Below, in pieces: positions 8,876 to 16,960 of a DNA stretch of 64,000 nt (its first letter is position 1; each line of letters opens with the position of its first letter). A model generated the notes under the pieces. It ran no database searches. It worked only from the letters and a program-made list of their open reading frames with translations, and was not told where the DNA came from. Both the position numbers and the translations under genes were made by a program. This DNA is from Streptomyces actuosus (GTDB lineage: Bacteria; Actinomycetota; Actinomycetes; Streptomycetales; Streptomycetaceae), in NCBI RefSeq assembly GCF_016921115.1, contig NZ_JAFFZS010000003.1, positions 369,399-433,398 on the forward strand, read 5' to 3'.

Positions 8876-8900
8876 CTACCCCGGTACCCGTCATGCATGC
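8876..8900 (-). promoter_or_regulatory. candidate SigB/SigL-type promoter
   Basis: On the minus strand, GCAT and GGGTAG are separated by 15 bases. This is close to the GNNT-N14-16-GGGTAY pattern of Streptomyces SigB-family promoters; only the last base differs. It sits 63 bases upstream of the sigma factor start and would fit autoregulation. A second GGGTAC overlaps the spacer. Confidence 0.4.
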
Positions 8901-8984
8901 CAACTGCCGTGCCGCGAAGGGACTTCTCGCAGGGCGGAACGCCGATGCCCCCCGCCGGGCGGCCGTCGCTCCTAGGCTGGCCGG

Positions 8985-9467
8985 GTGAGCCATCAGACGT
9001 GGAATCAGGTGAGCAGCCGTACGCCGGACGAGGCCCGGGCCGTCCCGTTGCGGACCCCCGCCGCCCGGCCCGAACGCCGATCCGGGCATCGCCCCGAGGA
9101 TCGGCCCGCGACCGGCCCCGGACCCCGCTCCGCGGAACGGGCTCCGGGGCCCGGGCCCCGCCCCGCCGGCCAGGAACCGCTCTGGCGCGATCTGGTCGGC
9201 GACATCCTGCGGCGCGAACGCCTGGCGCAGGAGCGCACGCTCAAGGACGTCGCCGAGGCCGCCAAGATCTCCATGCCCTACCTCTCGGAGGTCGAGCGGG
9301 GCCGCAAGGAGGCCTCCTCCGAGGTCCTCGCGGCCGCCGCCCACGCACTCGGCCTCGGCCTCGGCGACCTGCTGGCCCGAGCCCACACGCAGCTCACCCG
9401 GCCCGTGCACCGCAGCCGCCCGAGGTCGACCACGGCGTCGTTCGACGGACTGTGCCTGGCTGCCTGA
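8985..9467 (+). CDS. popR: XRE-family regulator PopR-like, controls clpP3/clpP4
   Basis: This encodes 160 residues from GTG. The first 60 are Pro/Arg-rich and probably disordered. Residues 65-125 form a helix-turn-helix of the ClgR/PopR type (LKDVAEAAKISMPYLSEVER). The protein ends in LCLAA; PopR of S. lividans is known to be degraded by ClpP1/ClpP2 through two C-terminal alanines. The gene is convergent with the two clpP genes, with only 9 bases between stops. Inferred role: an unstable regulator that switches on the second Clp peptidase when ClpP1/ClpP2 is limiting. ClgR itself is normally located elsewhere, so PopR is the better call. Confidence 0.85.
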   Translation: MSHQTWNQVSSRTPDEARAVPLRTPAARPERRSGHRPEDRPATGPGPRSAERAPGPGPRPAGQEPLWRDLVGDILRRERLAQERTLKDVAEAAKISMPYLSEVERGRKEASSEVLAAAAHALGLGLGDLLARAHTQLTRPVHRSRPRSTTASFDGLCLAA

Positions 9468-9476
9468 GCGGCGGGG

Positions 9477-10079
9477 TCACCCGCCCGGGAGCCGCCTGAC
9501 GAGCACCTCGTCGGCGAGCCCGTAGGCCACCGCCTCGTGCGCGGTGAACACCTTGTCCCGGTCCATGTCCGCGCGCAGCGTGGCCACGTCGTGGTGCGTG
9601 TGCCGGGACAGCACCTCCTCCACCTGCGCCCGGACACGCACCATCTCCTTGGCCTCCAGGGCGAGGTCGGAGACGGTGCCCTGCCGGCCGCCGGAGGCGG
9701 GCTGCCCCAGCAGCACGCGCGCGTGCTCCAGCACGAACCGCCGCCCCGGATCCCCGCCCGCCAGCAGCACTGCCGCCGTGGACGCCGCCTGCCCGACGCA
9801 GAACGTCGAGATCGGCGCCTGCACGAACGTCATCGCGTCGTAGATCGCGGTCAGCGAAGTGAACGAACCACCCGGCGAGTTGATGTAGAGGGCGATCTCC
9901 CGCTCCGGGGCCGCCGACTCCAGATGCAGCAGCTGCGCGATGACGACGTTGGCGACGCCGTCGTCGATCTCCGTGCCGAGGAAGACGATCCGCTCGTCGA
10001 GCAGCCTGCTGAACACGTCGAAGGACCGTTCCCCCTGCGGGGTGCGCTCGATCACCTGCGGAATGGTGTAGGTGCCCAT
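9477..10079 (-). CDS. clpP4: ATP-dependent Clp protease subunit ClpP4-like, catalytic His replaced
   Basis: This encodes 200 residues with a full ClpP fold. The nucleophile region [11 protein letters not shown] (Ser100) and the acid region [10 protein letters not shown] (Asp175) are present. The usual MIHQP motif reads LLGQP, so the catalytic histidine position is Gly125, exactly 25 residues after the serine as in other ClpPs. On its own this subunit should not hydrolyse peptides. The start lies 2 bases after the clpP3 stop (TGAGCATG), so the pair is translated together and probably forms mixed rings with the intact ClpP3. The window carries no clpX or clpA. Confidence 0.9.
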   Translation of the reverse strand: MGTYTIPQVIERTPQGERSFDVFSRLLDERIVFLGTEIDDGVANVVIAQLLHLESAAPEREIALYINSPGGSFTSLTAIYDAMTFVQAPISTFCVGQAASTAAVLLAGGDPGRRFVLEHARVLLGQPASGGRQGTVSDLALEAKEMVRVRAQVEEVLSRHTHHDVATLRADMDRDKVFTAHEAVAYGLADEVLVRRLPGG

Positions 10080-10081
10080 GC

Positions 10082-10735
10082 TCACAGCCCCGTCCGTCGC
10101 CGGCCGGCCGCCGGGCGGATGTCCACGAAGGACTCCACGACCCGATCCACCATGCCGTACTCCCTGGCCTCCTCGGCCGTGAACCAGCGGTCGCGGTCGC
10201 CGTCCCGGGAGATGGTCTCCGGGCTCTGACCGGTGTGCTCGGCGGTGATCCGCTCGATGGTCCGCTTGGTGAACTCCAGGTTCTCCGCCTGGATCTCGAT
10301 GTCGGCGGTGGTGCCGCCGATCCCCGCCGACGGCTGGTGCATCATGATCCGCGCGTGGGGCAGCGCGTACCGCTTGCCGGGCGCGCCGACGCTCAGCAGG
10401 AACTGCCCCATGCTGGCGGCGAATCCCATCGCGAGTGTCGAGACGTCGTTCGGGATCAGCCGCATCGTGTCGTACACGGCCAGGCCCGCGTGGACCGAGC
10501 CGCCGGGAGAGTTGATGAACAGGCCGATGTCGGTGCGCGGATCCTCCGCCGACAGGATCAGCAGCTGGGCGCAGACCCGGTTCGCCGAGACCTCGTCGAC
10601 CTGCGTGCCCAGCAGCACGATCCGCTGCCCGAGCAACTGGGCGGCGAGCTGGTCGTCGAACCGGGTCACGGGGGTGTCGCCCTCCTGGGCGCGGGGCGTC
10701 GGGGCCGGCGCGGGGCCGGCGCTCAGTGGGGGCAT
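10082..10735 (-). CDS. clpP3: ATP-dependent Clp protease proteolytic subunit ClpP3-like
   Basis: This encodes 217 residues with a complete serine-protease triad: Ser108 in GFAASMGQF, His133 in IMMHQPS and Asp182 in DGDRDRWF. The first 25 residues, Pro/Ala-rich, are longer than in housekeeping ClpP and may be a propeptide. It is the first gene of the clpP3-clpP4 operon and probably works with Clp ATPases in the cytoplasm as a back-up peptidase under PopR control. A 32-bp palindrome lies 77 bases upstream of the start. Confidence 0.93.
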   Translation of the reverse strand: MPPLSAGPAPAPTPRAQEGDTPVTRFDDQLAAQLLGQRIVLLGTQVDEVSANRVCAQLLILSAEDPRTDIGLFINSPGGSVHAGLAVYDTMRLIPNDVSTLAMGFAASMGQFLLSVGAPGKRYALPHARIMMHQPSAGIGGTTADIEIQAENLEFTKRTIERITAEHTGQSPETISRDGDRDRWFTAEEAREYGMVDRVVESFVDIRPAAGRRRTGL

Positions 10736-10811
10736 CGGTGCTCCTCGTCGTCACGTGCGGTGCGGTGGACGAGACCCACTGTCGGCCGGGACCCCGCTCT
10801 GCGGGGGATTC

Positions 10812-10843
10812 CTCTGCCCGCGGCGAATTCGCCACGGGCAGAG
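10812..10843. promoter_or_regulatory. 32-bp palindrome upstream of clpP3: candidate PopR operator or terminator
   Basis: CTCTGCCCG and CGGGCAGAG flank the palindromic core GGCGAATTCGCC, with one non-matching base pair on each side of the core. The half-sites resemble the TTCTGCC/GGCAGAA elements known for PopR, but the spacing differs. The palindrome also starts 3 bases after the stop of the upstream epoxide hydrolase gene, so it could equally be its terminator. Confidence 0.5.
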
Positions 10844-10846
10844 CCC

Positions 10847-12058
10847 TCACTCCACGTCCTCGGCCCGCAGCCCCCGGAAGAACGCCCGTACGTCGCCGAC
10901 CAGCAGGTCCGGCTCCTCCATCGCCGCGAAGTGCCCACCGCGGTCGAACTCCGTCCAGCGCACCAGGTTCTCGGTGCGCTCGGCGTTCCGCCGCATGGGG
11001 ATCTGCGGCTCGGCCGGGAACAGCGCCAGCGCCGTCGGCGCGGTCGACGGCTCTGCCGGCGCCGCCACGCGGCCGGAGGTGGTGTGCAGGCGTTCGTAGT
11101 AGATCCGGGCCGAGGAACCGGCCGTCCCGGTCAGCCAGTACAGCATCACGTTCGTCAGCAGCCGGTCCCGGTCGACGGCTTCCTCGGGAACCTGGCGGCA
11201 GTCCGTCCACTCCCTGAACTTCTCGACGATCCAGGCGAGTTGACCAACGGGCGAGTCGGTGAGTCCGTACGCGAGCGTCTGCGGCCGGGTGGCCTGCTGG
11301 TGGAAGTAGCCCGTCCCCTCGGCCGAGAACGCCTGCCACCGCCGCCACGAGCGGAGCGCGCGGTCCCGCTCCCCGGCCGGCAGTTCCCGGAGCTCCTGCT
11401 CCGTCGGCTCGGTGGCCTGCTGCGCCCCGGGCAGCAGGGTGAGGTGCACGCCGATCACCCGCCCGGGGTGGGCGCGCCCCACCTCGCGGGAGATCGCCGC
11501 GCCCCAGTCCCCGCCCTGCACGCCGAACCGGTCGTGGCCGAGCCGTGTCATCAACTCCGCCCACGCGTCCGCGACGCGGCCCGCCTCCCAGCCCGCCTCG
11601 GTGGTGGGCCCGGACAGCCCGAATCCGGGAATGCTCGGGACGACGACGTGGAAGGCGTCGCCCGGGTCCCCGCCGTGGGCCACGGGGTCCGTGAGCGGCC
11701 CCACCACGTCGAGGAACTCCGCGATCGACCCAGGCCAGCCGTGGGTGAGGATCAGCGCGGTGGCGTCCGGCTCGGGGGAGCGGACCCGCGCGAAGTGGAC
11801 GTTCTGCCTGTCGATGGTCGTGGTGAACTGCGGCCACTGGTTGAGCTGTGCCTCGGCGGCACGCCAGTCGTAGTCGTGACGCCAGTACCGGACGAGGTCG
11901 CGCAGGTAGTCGAGCGGGACGCCGTGCGCCCAGTCCGGGCCCGGTGGCCGGTCCGGCCACCGGGCCCGGTCGAGGCGGTCGTGCAGGTCGTCGAGAACAC
12001 GCTGCGGAACGGCCAGGCGGAGGGGGCGGATGCCGCTGTCGGCAGGTGAGGCGGTCAT
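10847..12058 (-). CDS. epoxide hydrolase, alpha/beta fold with EHN domain
   Basis: This 403-residue protein has an N-terminal EHN lid ([19 protein letters not shown]) followed by an alpha/beta-hydrolase core. The oxyanion motif is HGWPGS near residue 105, the nucleophile Asp lies in GGDWGAA, and the C-terminal His in [11 protein letters not shown]. It belongs to the microsomal epoxide hydrolase-like family, which opens epoxides to diols; the natural substrate is not evident. It precedes clpP3 on the same strand by 111 bases but is probably separated from it by the 32-bp palindrome. Confidence 0.9.
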   Translation of the reverse strand: MTASPADSGIRPLRLAVPQRVLDDLHDRLDRARWPDRPPGPDWAHGVPLDYLRDLVRYWRHDYDWRAAEAQLNQWPQFTTTIDRQNVHFARVRSPEPDATALILTHGWPGSIAEFLDVVGPLTDPVAHGGDPGDAFHVVVPSIPGFGLSGPTTEAGWEAGRVADAWAELMTRLGHDRFGVQGGDWGAAISREVGRAHPGRVIGVHLTLLPGAQQATEPTEQELRELPAGERDRALRSWRRWQAFSAEGTGYFHQQATRPQTLAYGLTDSPVGQLAWIVEKFREWTDCRQVPEEAVDRDRLLTNVMLYWLTGTAGSSARIYYERLHTTSGRVAAPAEPSTAPTALALFPAEPQIPMRRNAERTENLVRWTEFDRGGHFAAMEEPDLLVGDVRAFFRGLRAEDVE

Positions 12059-12068
12059 GACCGTGATG

Positions 12069-12238
12069 CTAGTGCCGCGGCAGGCAACGTTCGCCCGTCG
12101 AGGAGCGGCGTCCGGTGCGTGCTCCCGGTGTGCCGGCCGGAAGCCCTCGTACGGGATGTACTCGGGCTTTCGTCCGGTGCAGCGAGAGTGCGTGCCGGGC
12201 GTCGCGACGGGGCGAACGTTGCCTGGTGCGGCGACTAG
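12069..12238 (+). ncRNA. 170-bp imperfect palindrome: structured RNA or MITE-like element
   Basis: The element begins and ends with CTAG. The strongest arm match is CAGGCAACGTTCGCCC at 12081-12096 and its near-complement at 12209-12225. Pairing continues inward to AAGCCC/GGGCTT around a short central loop at 12153-12157. In the inner 46 aligned positions, nine of the fourteen differences are G.U pairs if the plus strand is transcribed, and only one would be a wobble on the minus strand. That bias points to a folded plus-strand RNA. The flanking CTAG pair could alternatively be a 4-bp target duplication of a miniature element. No protein is supported here. Confidence 0.5.
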
Positions 12239-12342
12239 TTGTCGCGTCCCGGGCGACGTCGGCCCGTCGTGATGCCCGGGACGGCGTCCCCGCCGTGCCT
12301 CGAACGGGCGGTAGTCGCCCGCGACGGTCCGCGTGCCGCGCC

Positions 12343-12382
12343 GTCACCGGGCCGCCCGGCGTGGCACGGGCGGCCCGGTGAC
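12343..12382. terminator. 16-bp perfect hairpin
   Basis: GTCACCGGGCCGCCCG and its exact complement are separated by 8 bases. There is no T-run. It lies between the 170-bp palindrome and the VOC gene and could end a short plus-strand transcript from the palindrome. The remaining sequence of the 12059-12488 gap shows no gene. Confidence 0.6.
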
Positions 12383-12488
12383 AGGGCCGTCCGGGTGCAT
12401 TCCGGCCGACTCCGCGGCGAGCGATGAGTTTCGGGGACCGTCCCGGTCCATACACATGACCGGCGTCCCGTTCCCCCAGGAGGTACTC

Positions 12489-12968
12489 ATGACCGCCGAC
12501 GGATTCATCACCTGCCTCTGGTTCGACGATCAGGCGGAGGAGGCCGCCCACCACTACGTCTCGATCTTCAAGAACTCCAGCCTCGGCGAGGTCACCCGCT
12601 ACACGGAGGGGGCCCCGCGCCCCGCCGGTACCGTGCTGACGGTCGAGTTCACGGCCAACGGGCAGAAGTTCGTAGGTCTCAACGGCGGCCCCGAGTTCAC
12701 CTTCAACGAGGCCGTCTCCTTCCAGATCCTGTGCGACGACCAGGAGGAGATCGACTACTACTGGTCGAAGCTCACCGAGGGTGGTGAGCCGGGCCCCTGC
12801 GGCTGGCTGAAGGACAAGTACGGCGTCTCCTGGCAGGTCGTCCCCAAGGTCCTCATGGAGATGATCGGCTCGGCGGATGCGGACAGGGCGACCCGCGCCA
12901 TGGGGGCCATGCTCGCGATGGGCAAGCTCGACATCGCCGCGCTGCAGAAGGCGTACGCGGGGGAGTAG
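12489..12968 (+). CDS. VOC-family protein, PhnB/3-demethylubiquinone-methyltransferase-like
   Basis: This 159-residue protein is of the vicinal oxygen chelate type. The N-terminal FITCLWFDDQAEEAAHHYVS and later GPCGWLKDKYGVSWQVVP are characteristic of the PhnB-like subgroup, which often lacks a full metal site and has no firm reaction assigned. The start is certain because a perfect AGGAGG lies six bases before the ATG. It stands alone, with the structured region upstream and a convergent phosphotransferase downstream. Confidence 0.9.
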   Translation: MTADGFITCLWFDDQAEEAAHHYVSIFKNSSLGEVTRYTEGAPRPAGTVLTVEFTANGQKFVGLNGGPEFTFNEAVSFQILCDDQEEIDYYWSKLTEGGEPGPCGWLKDKYGVSWQVVPKVLMEMIGSADADRATRAMGAMLAMGKLDIAALQKAYAGE

Positions 12969-13185
12969 CTGCAGCCGCGCCGCGCGGGTCCCGCCCCGGT
13001 CCGCAGCGCCTCCGGGGCCCTCGCGTCGCGCCCGACCGCGATCGGCCCCGCACACGCGAGGGCGGGCGGGCCCGCCGGCCGGGGGCAGGCCCGCGCGGAT
13101 CTCGCGGGGCGCCGTCGAACACCTCGACGTATGCCGGAAATCCAACCGAGTGATCACGTTCGAGGCGCTGGTCGGGCGCCGGACC

Positions 13186-14109
13186 TCAGAGATCGTGCCC
13201 GGATCCGCTCCGGGCGGACTCCGCGAGGATCTCCCGGATCACGTGCCGCGAGTTGTCGGCGAGCGGCGGGTTCGTCCGCCAGTAGTACGGCAGGGCGATC
13301 AGCGCGATGGACAGCGCCCAGCCGCGGCCCCGCGCCCACTCGGCGTCGTCGCAGCCCACGGCCTTGCGGAAGGTACCGCGCGCCGCGGCGGGCAGCAGGT
13401 TCCAGGCGACGATCAGGTCCACGGCCGGGTCGCCGACGCCGGCCGTGGCGAAGTCGATCACGGCGCCCAGTCGGCCGTGCTCGACCAGGACGTTCCCGGG
13501 CGACAGGTCGCCGTGTGCCCAGACCGGCGGCCCGTCGTGGGCGGGAGCCCGCAGCGCTTCCTCCCACAGGGCCGTCACCGCGTCGGCGTCGACCCGTTCC
13601 CCCAACTCGGCGACGGCCGCGCGGGTGGGCTCGTCGCGCCGGGCCAGCGGCACGCCCCGGGAACCGCGCGGTGCTCCGGACGTGTCCACCCCACGCAGCG
13701 CGGTGACGAAGGCACCCAGGTCCTCGGCCAGCGGGCGCGGCTCCTCGACCGCCCCGGCCTCCGGATTGCGGCCGTCCAGCCAGCGGTAGACCGACCACGG
13801 CCGGGGGAAGGCACCGTCGGGCCGGCCGTGCCCGATCGGCTCGGGTACGGCGGCCGGCAGCAGCGGTGCCAGCCGGGGCAGCCAGCGCTGCTCGTGCGCC
13901 ACGTCCTGGACGGCACCGGGACGCCGCGGCAGCCGCACCACCAGGTCCGCTCCCAGCCGGAACATGGCGTTCTCGGTCCCCGAGGAGGGAACACGCTGCA
14001 CGGGCAGCGGTCCCCAGTGCGGGAACCGGTCGGCGATCAGCCGGGAGACGAGGGCGGCGTCGAGTTCGATCTCATCCGGATGCATTCTCTGTGCGCACAC
14101 ACCCTTCAT
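13186..14109 (-). CDS. aminoglycoside phosphotransferase-family kinase
   Basis: This 307-residue APH-fold kinase has the catalytic loop HGDLSPGNVLV near residue 200 and the metal-binding segment IDFATAGVGDPAVDL. The family phosphorylates aminoglycosides, but also choline, homoserine and other small molecules; the substrate here is not evident. An ATG at 14085 gives a protein eight residues shorter and is an equally good start, as neither has a strong ribosome-binding site. The gene stands alone, convergent with the VOC gene. Calling it a resistance gene would go beyond the evidence. Confidence 0.85.
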   Translation of the reverse strand: MKGVCAQRMHPDEIELDAALVSRLIADRFPHWGPLPVQRVPSSGTENAMFRLGADLVVRLPRRPGAVQDVAHEQRWLPRLAPLLPAAVPEPIGHGRPDGAFPRPWSVYRWLDGRNPEAGAVEEPRPLAEDLGAFVTALRGVDTSGAPRGSRGVPLARRDEPTRAAVAELGERVDADAVTALWEEALRAPAHDGPPVWAHGDLSPGNVLVEHGRLGAVIDFATAGVGDPAVDLIVAWNLLPAAARGTFRKAVGCDDAEWARGRGWALSIALIALPYYWRTNPPLADNSRHVIREILAESARSGSGHDL

Positions 14110-14185
14110 GACACCGGATCAAACCGCCCGCGTCGAAGCGCTTTCCGCCGCCGGGCCCGGCAAGCCCCGCGCTCCGCGCCCTCTG

Positions 14186-15208
14186 TCACGTCACGTCGTC
14201 CACCAGCACCGCGGCCCCGTCGAACCGCCCCTCCTTCAGGTCGGTGAGGGCCTGTACGGCATCGGAGAGGGGGTAGGGGTGCGTGGTGGCGCGGACCCCG
14301 TGGCGGGCGGCGAGGGAGAGGAAGTCGCGCGCGTCCTCCCGGGTGTTGGAGGTGACGCTGCGGATCTCCTTCTCGTAGAAGAGGTCGCTCTCGTAGTGCA
14401 GGGGCGGCACATCGCTCAGATGGATCCCGGCGATCGCGAGCACCCCGCCCCGGTCCAGGGCCCGCATCGCCACGGGGACCAGATCGCCCACCGGTGCGAA
14501 GAGGATCGCGCTGTCCAGCGGCTCGGGCGGCATGTCCCGCGCGCCGCCGGCCGAGGCGGCACCCAGGTCCAGCGCGAGCCGCCGTGCCGCCGCGCCCCGG
14601 GTCAGCACGTGCACCGTGGCGCCCTCGGCCAACGCGACCTGTGCGCACAGGTGCGCGCTGCCCCCGAAGCCGTACAGCCCCAGCCGTCCGCCCGGCGGCA
14701 CAGCGGCCCGGCGCAGCGCCCGGTAGCCGATGATGCCCGCGCACAGCAGCGGTGCCGCGGCCACGTCGTCCAGGCCCTCGGGCAGCCGGTGGGCGTACGC
14801 CGCGGGGACGGTCGTGTACTCGGCGTACCCGCCGTCGGCGTCCCAGCCCGTGTACCGCGAGGCGGGGCAGAGGTTCTCGGCGCCGCGCGTGCAGTAGGCG
14901 CAGGCGCCGCAGGTGTGCCGCAGCCAGGCCACGCCCACCCGGTCGCCCGGCGCGAAACCGGTCACCGCGGCCCCGAGCTCCGCCACCTCGCCCACCACCT
15001 CGTGGCCGGGTGTGACACGCTGCCGGTGCACCGGCAGGTCGCCCTCGACCACGTGCAGGTCGGTCCGGCACACCCCGCACGCCCGCACCCGTACGAGCAG
15101 CTCGCCGTCGGCCGGCTGCGGGACCGGTTTCTCCACGAACTCCAGGGCACCCTCCGCCACCGGCCCCGGGGACGCCACCGTCCACGCCCGCATCGTCCTG
15201 TCCGCCAT
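14186..15208 (-). CDS. zinc-dependent alcohol dehydrogenase
   Basis: This 340-residue medium-chain dehydrogenase/reductase has the catalytic zinc site [13 protein letters not shown] with GHEVVGEV. The structural zinc cysteines are in [15 protein letters not shown], and the nucleotide-binding loop is [10 protein letters not shown]. The second Gly of the usual GxGxxG is followed by GS, typical of the YjgB/AdhP-like branch that prefers NADP(H) or NAD(H). The ATG is preceded by GCGAGG. It probably interconverts alcohols and aldehydes in the cytoplasm. It is followed on the same strand by the phosphotransferase after 76 bases. Confidence 0.92.
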   Translation of the reverse strand: MADRTMRAWTVASPGPVAEGALEFVEKPVPQPADGELLVRVRACGVCRTDLHVVEGDLPVHRQRVTPGHEVVGEVAELGAAVTGFAPGDRVGVAWLRHTCGACAYCTRGAENLCPASRYTGWDADGGYAEYTTVPAAYAHRLPEGLDDVAAAPLLCAGIIGYRALRRAAVPPGGRLGLYGFGGSAHLCAQVALAEGATVHVLTRGAAARRLALDLGAASAGGARDMPPEPLDSAILFAPVGDLVPVAMRALDRGGVLAIAGIHLSDVPPLHYESDLFYEKEIRSVTSNTREDARDFLSLAARHGVRATTHPYPLSDAVQALTDLKEGRFDGAAVLVDDVT

Positions 15209-15361
15209 ACCGTGCCTCGCTTCCCCGGAGAACCGCCGAGAGCCGTCGCCCTCCGCCCTTCAAGTCTGGAACGCACCGGCGCCCTCGGCGCGCGCTTCGT
15301 GCCGCTCCTGGCTAGCGTGAGGGAGGGGGACGACCCACCGCACCGGAAGAGGTTCGCAGTC

Positions 15362-16162
15362 ATGGCCGCACCATCTGAGGGAACCCCCTGCTGGGCCGAC
15401 GCGATGTTCACCGACCTGGAGGCTGCCAAGGACTTCTACGGCGAGGTACTGGGCTGGACCTTCGGCGAGGCTTCGTCGCAGTACGGCAATTACACCCAGG
15501 CCTACGCGGACGGCAAGGCCGCCGCCGCCGTCGTCCCGCCGATGCCCGGCCAGGAAGGCCAGTCGCAGTGGTGCCTGTACTTCGCCGCCACCGACGCCGC
15601 CGCCGTCGCGGGCCGCATCCGGGAGAACGGTGGCGAGGTCCTGATGGAGCCGATGCAGGTCGGCGAGTTCGGGACGATGTGCCTGGCTCGCGAGCCCAGC
15701 GGCGCCGTCTTCGGCGTGTGGCAGGCGGGTACCCACGAGGGCTTCGAGGCCCCTGTGCAGACGCCGGGCGCGTACTGCTGGGCCGAGGTCTTCACCCGCG
15801 ATCCGGACCGGACCGACGCCTTCCTGTCCGCCGTCTTCCCGTACACGGCGAAGCAGATGCAGGACGACGGGATGGACTTCCGGCTCTACGACCTGGACGG
15901 CAGCACCGTCCTCGGCCGGATGAGGATGACCGACGACTTCCCGCCCGAGGTCCCTTCCTACATCAACGTCTACTTCACCGTCCCCGACTGCGACGAGGCG
16001 GTCGCGACGGCGACGAAGCTGGGTGCCGTGCTGCGCTTCGGCCCCATGGACAGCCCCTTCGGCCGGTTCGCCGCGCTCAGCGACCCGCAGGGCGCCAACT
16101 TCTCCGTGATCGACGTCACGACCACGGCCGGAGAGATGCCGCAGACCACCGACGTCCCCTGA
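15362..16162 (+). CDS. two-domain VOC family protein (CFP30B/glyoxalase-like)
   Basis: This 266-residue protein is made of two tandem VOC modules, about residues 8-125 and 135-255. Each begins with a segment such as CWADAMFTDLEAAKDFYGEV or YCWAEVFTRDPDRTDAFLS. It resembles the hydroxylase-like proteins related to mycobacterial CFP30B. Metal ligands are not obvious, and the reaction is not known. The start ATG follows GGAAGAGG. A double hairpin follows the stop. Confidence 0.9.
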   Translation: MAAPSEGTPCWADAMFTDLEAAKDFYGEVLGWTFGEASSQYGNYTQAYADGKAAAAVVPPMPGQEGQSQWCLYFAATDAAAVAGRIRENGGEVLMEPMQVGEFGTMCLAREPSGAVFGVWQAGTHEGFEAPVQTPGAYCWAEVFTRDPDRTDAFLSAVFPYTAKQMQDDGMDFRLYDLDGSTVLGRMRMTDDFPPEVPSYINVYFTVPDCDEAVATATKLGAVLRFGPMDSPFGRFAALSDPQGANFSVIDVTTTAGEMPQTTDVP

Positions 16163-16165
16163 CCG

Positions 16166-16202
16166 CCGGGCGGCGGGACCGCCCGGCGGCGGGACCGCCC
16201 GG
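16166..16202 (+). terminator. tandem hairpin terminator after the VOC gene
   Basis: Two head-to-tail copies of the 16-mer CGGCGGGACCGCCCGG (16171-16186 and 16187-16202) start eight bases after the stop. The first 8-bp stem is CCGGGCGG with CCGCCCGG around a 5-base loop, at 16166-16186. Confidence 0.6.
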
Positions 16203-16209
16203 CCATGGC

Positions 16210-16926
16210 ATGATCGAGTCCATGCGTGAACAAGTGGTGGCCGCGTGCGACGGGGCATCGAAGGGCAACCCCGGACCGGCGGGCTGGGCGTGGGTCGTCG
16301 CGGACGAGGCGGGGAGCGCGGAGCGCTGGGAGGCGGGGCCGCTCGGCCGCACCACCAACAACGTCGCCGAACTCACCGCCCTGGAACAGCTGCTGGCGGC
16401 CACCGACCCGCAGGTGCCGCTGGAGATCCGCATGGACTCGCAGTACGCCATGAAGGCCGTGACCACCTGGCTTCCCGGCTGGAAGCGCAACGGATGGAAG
16501 ACCGCCGCGGGCAAGCCGGTCGCCCATCAGGAGCTCGTCGTCCGCATCGACGAGCTGCTCGCCGGCCGCTCGGTGGAGTTCCGCTACGTGCCCGCGCACC
16601 AGGTCGACGGAGACCCGCTCAACGACTTCGCGGACCGGGCCGCCAGCCGGGCCGCGAGCGTCCAGGAGGCCGCGGGCAGCGCGCTCGGTTCCCCCGAACC
16701 GCCGCCCGCCCCCGATGCCCCGGCGTCCCGGCCCGCTCGCCGCAGGGCCCCCGGCAAGCGGGCGGGCACGGCCTCCGGATCCGCGCAGTCCGCCGGGGCC
16801 ACGCGCACGATCAAGGCCAAGTTCCCCGGCCGCTGCCAGTGCGGCCGCGCTTACGCGGCCGGCGAGTCCATCGCGAAGAACGCCCAGGGCTGGGGCCACC
16901 CGGAGTGCCGCACGGCCGGCGCCTGA
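16210..16926 (+). CDS. rnhA: ribonuclease HI with C-terminal Cys/His module
   Basis: This encodes 238 residues. The type I RNase H core (1-155) has all four acidic catalytic residues, in ACDGASKGNP, NNVAELTALEQ, RMDSQYAMK and DPLNDFADRA, so it should cleave the RNA strand of RNA-DNA hybrids. A Pro/Ala-rich linker leads to a C-terminal module with Cys209, Cys211, His230 and Cys233 (RCQCGRAYAAGES, then GHPEC), which resembles a small zinc-binding element. An ATG at 16222 would remove four residues; neither start has a clear ribosome-binding site. Confidence 0.9.
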   Translation: MIESMREQVVAACDGASKGNPGPAGWAWVVADEAGSAERWEAGPLGRTTNNVAELTALEQLLAATDPQVPLEIRMDSQYAMKAVTTWLPGWKRNGWKTAAGKPVAHQELVVRIDELLAGRSVEFRYVPAHQVDGDPLNDFADRAASRAASVQEAAGSALGSPEPPPAPDAPASRPARRRAPGKRAGTASGSAQSAGATRTIKAKFPGRCQCGRAYAAGESIAKNAQGWGHPECRTAGA

Positions 16927-16960
16927 GCCCGCCGCCCGTCCCGGCGCGGCCCGCGCGCCG

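Noticed and set aside
12969..13185. Gene between the VOC protein and the phosphotransferase
   Set aside because: The stretch is Arg/Pro/Gly-coding in all frames and lacks a start with a ribosome-binding site; only the stops of convergent genes are here.
13186..14109. Antibiotic-resistance phosphotransferase
   Set aside because: The APH fold is shared by many metabolic kinases, and nothing in the sequence or context points to an antibiotic.
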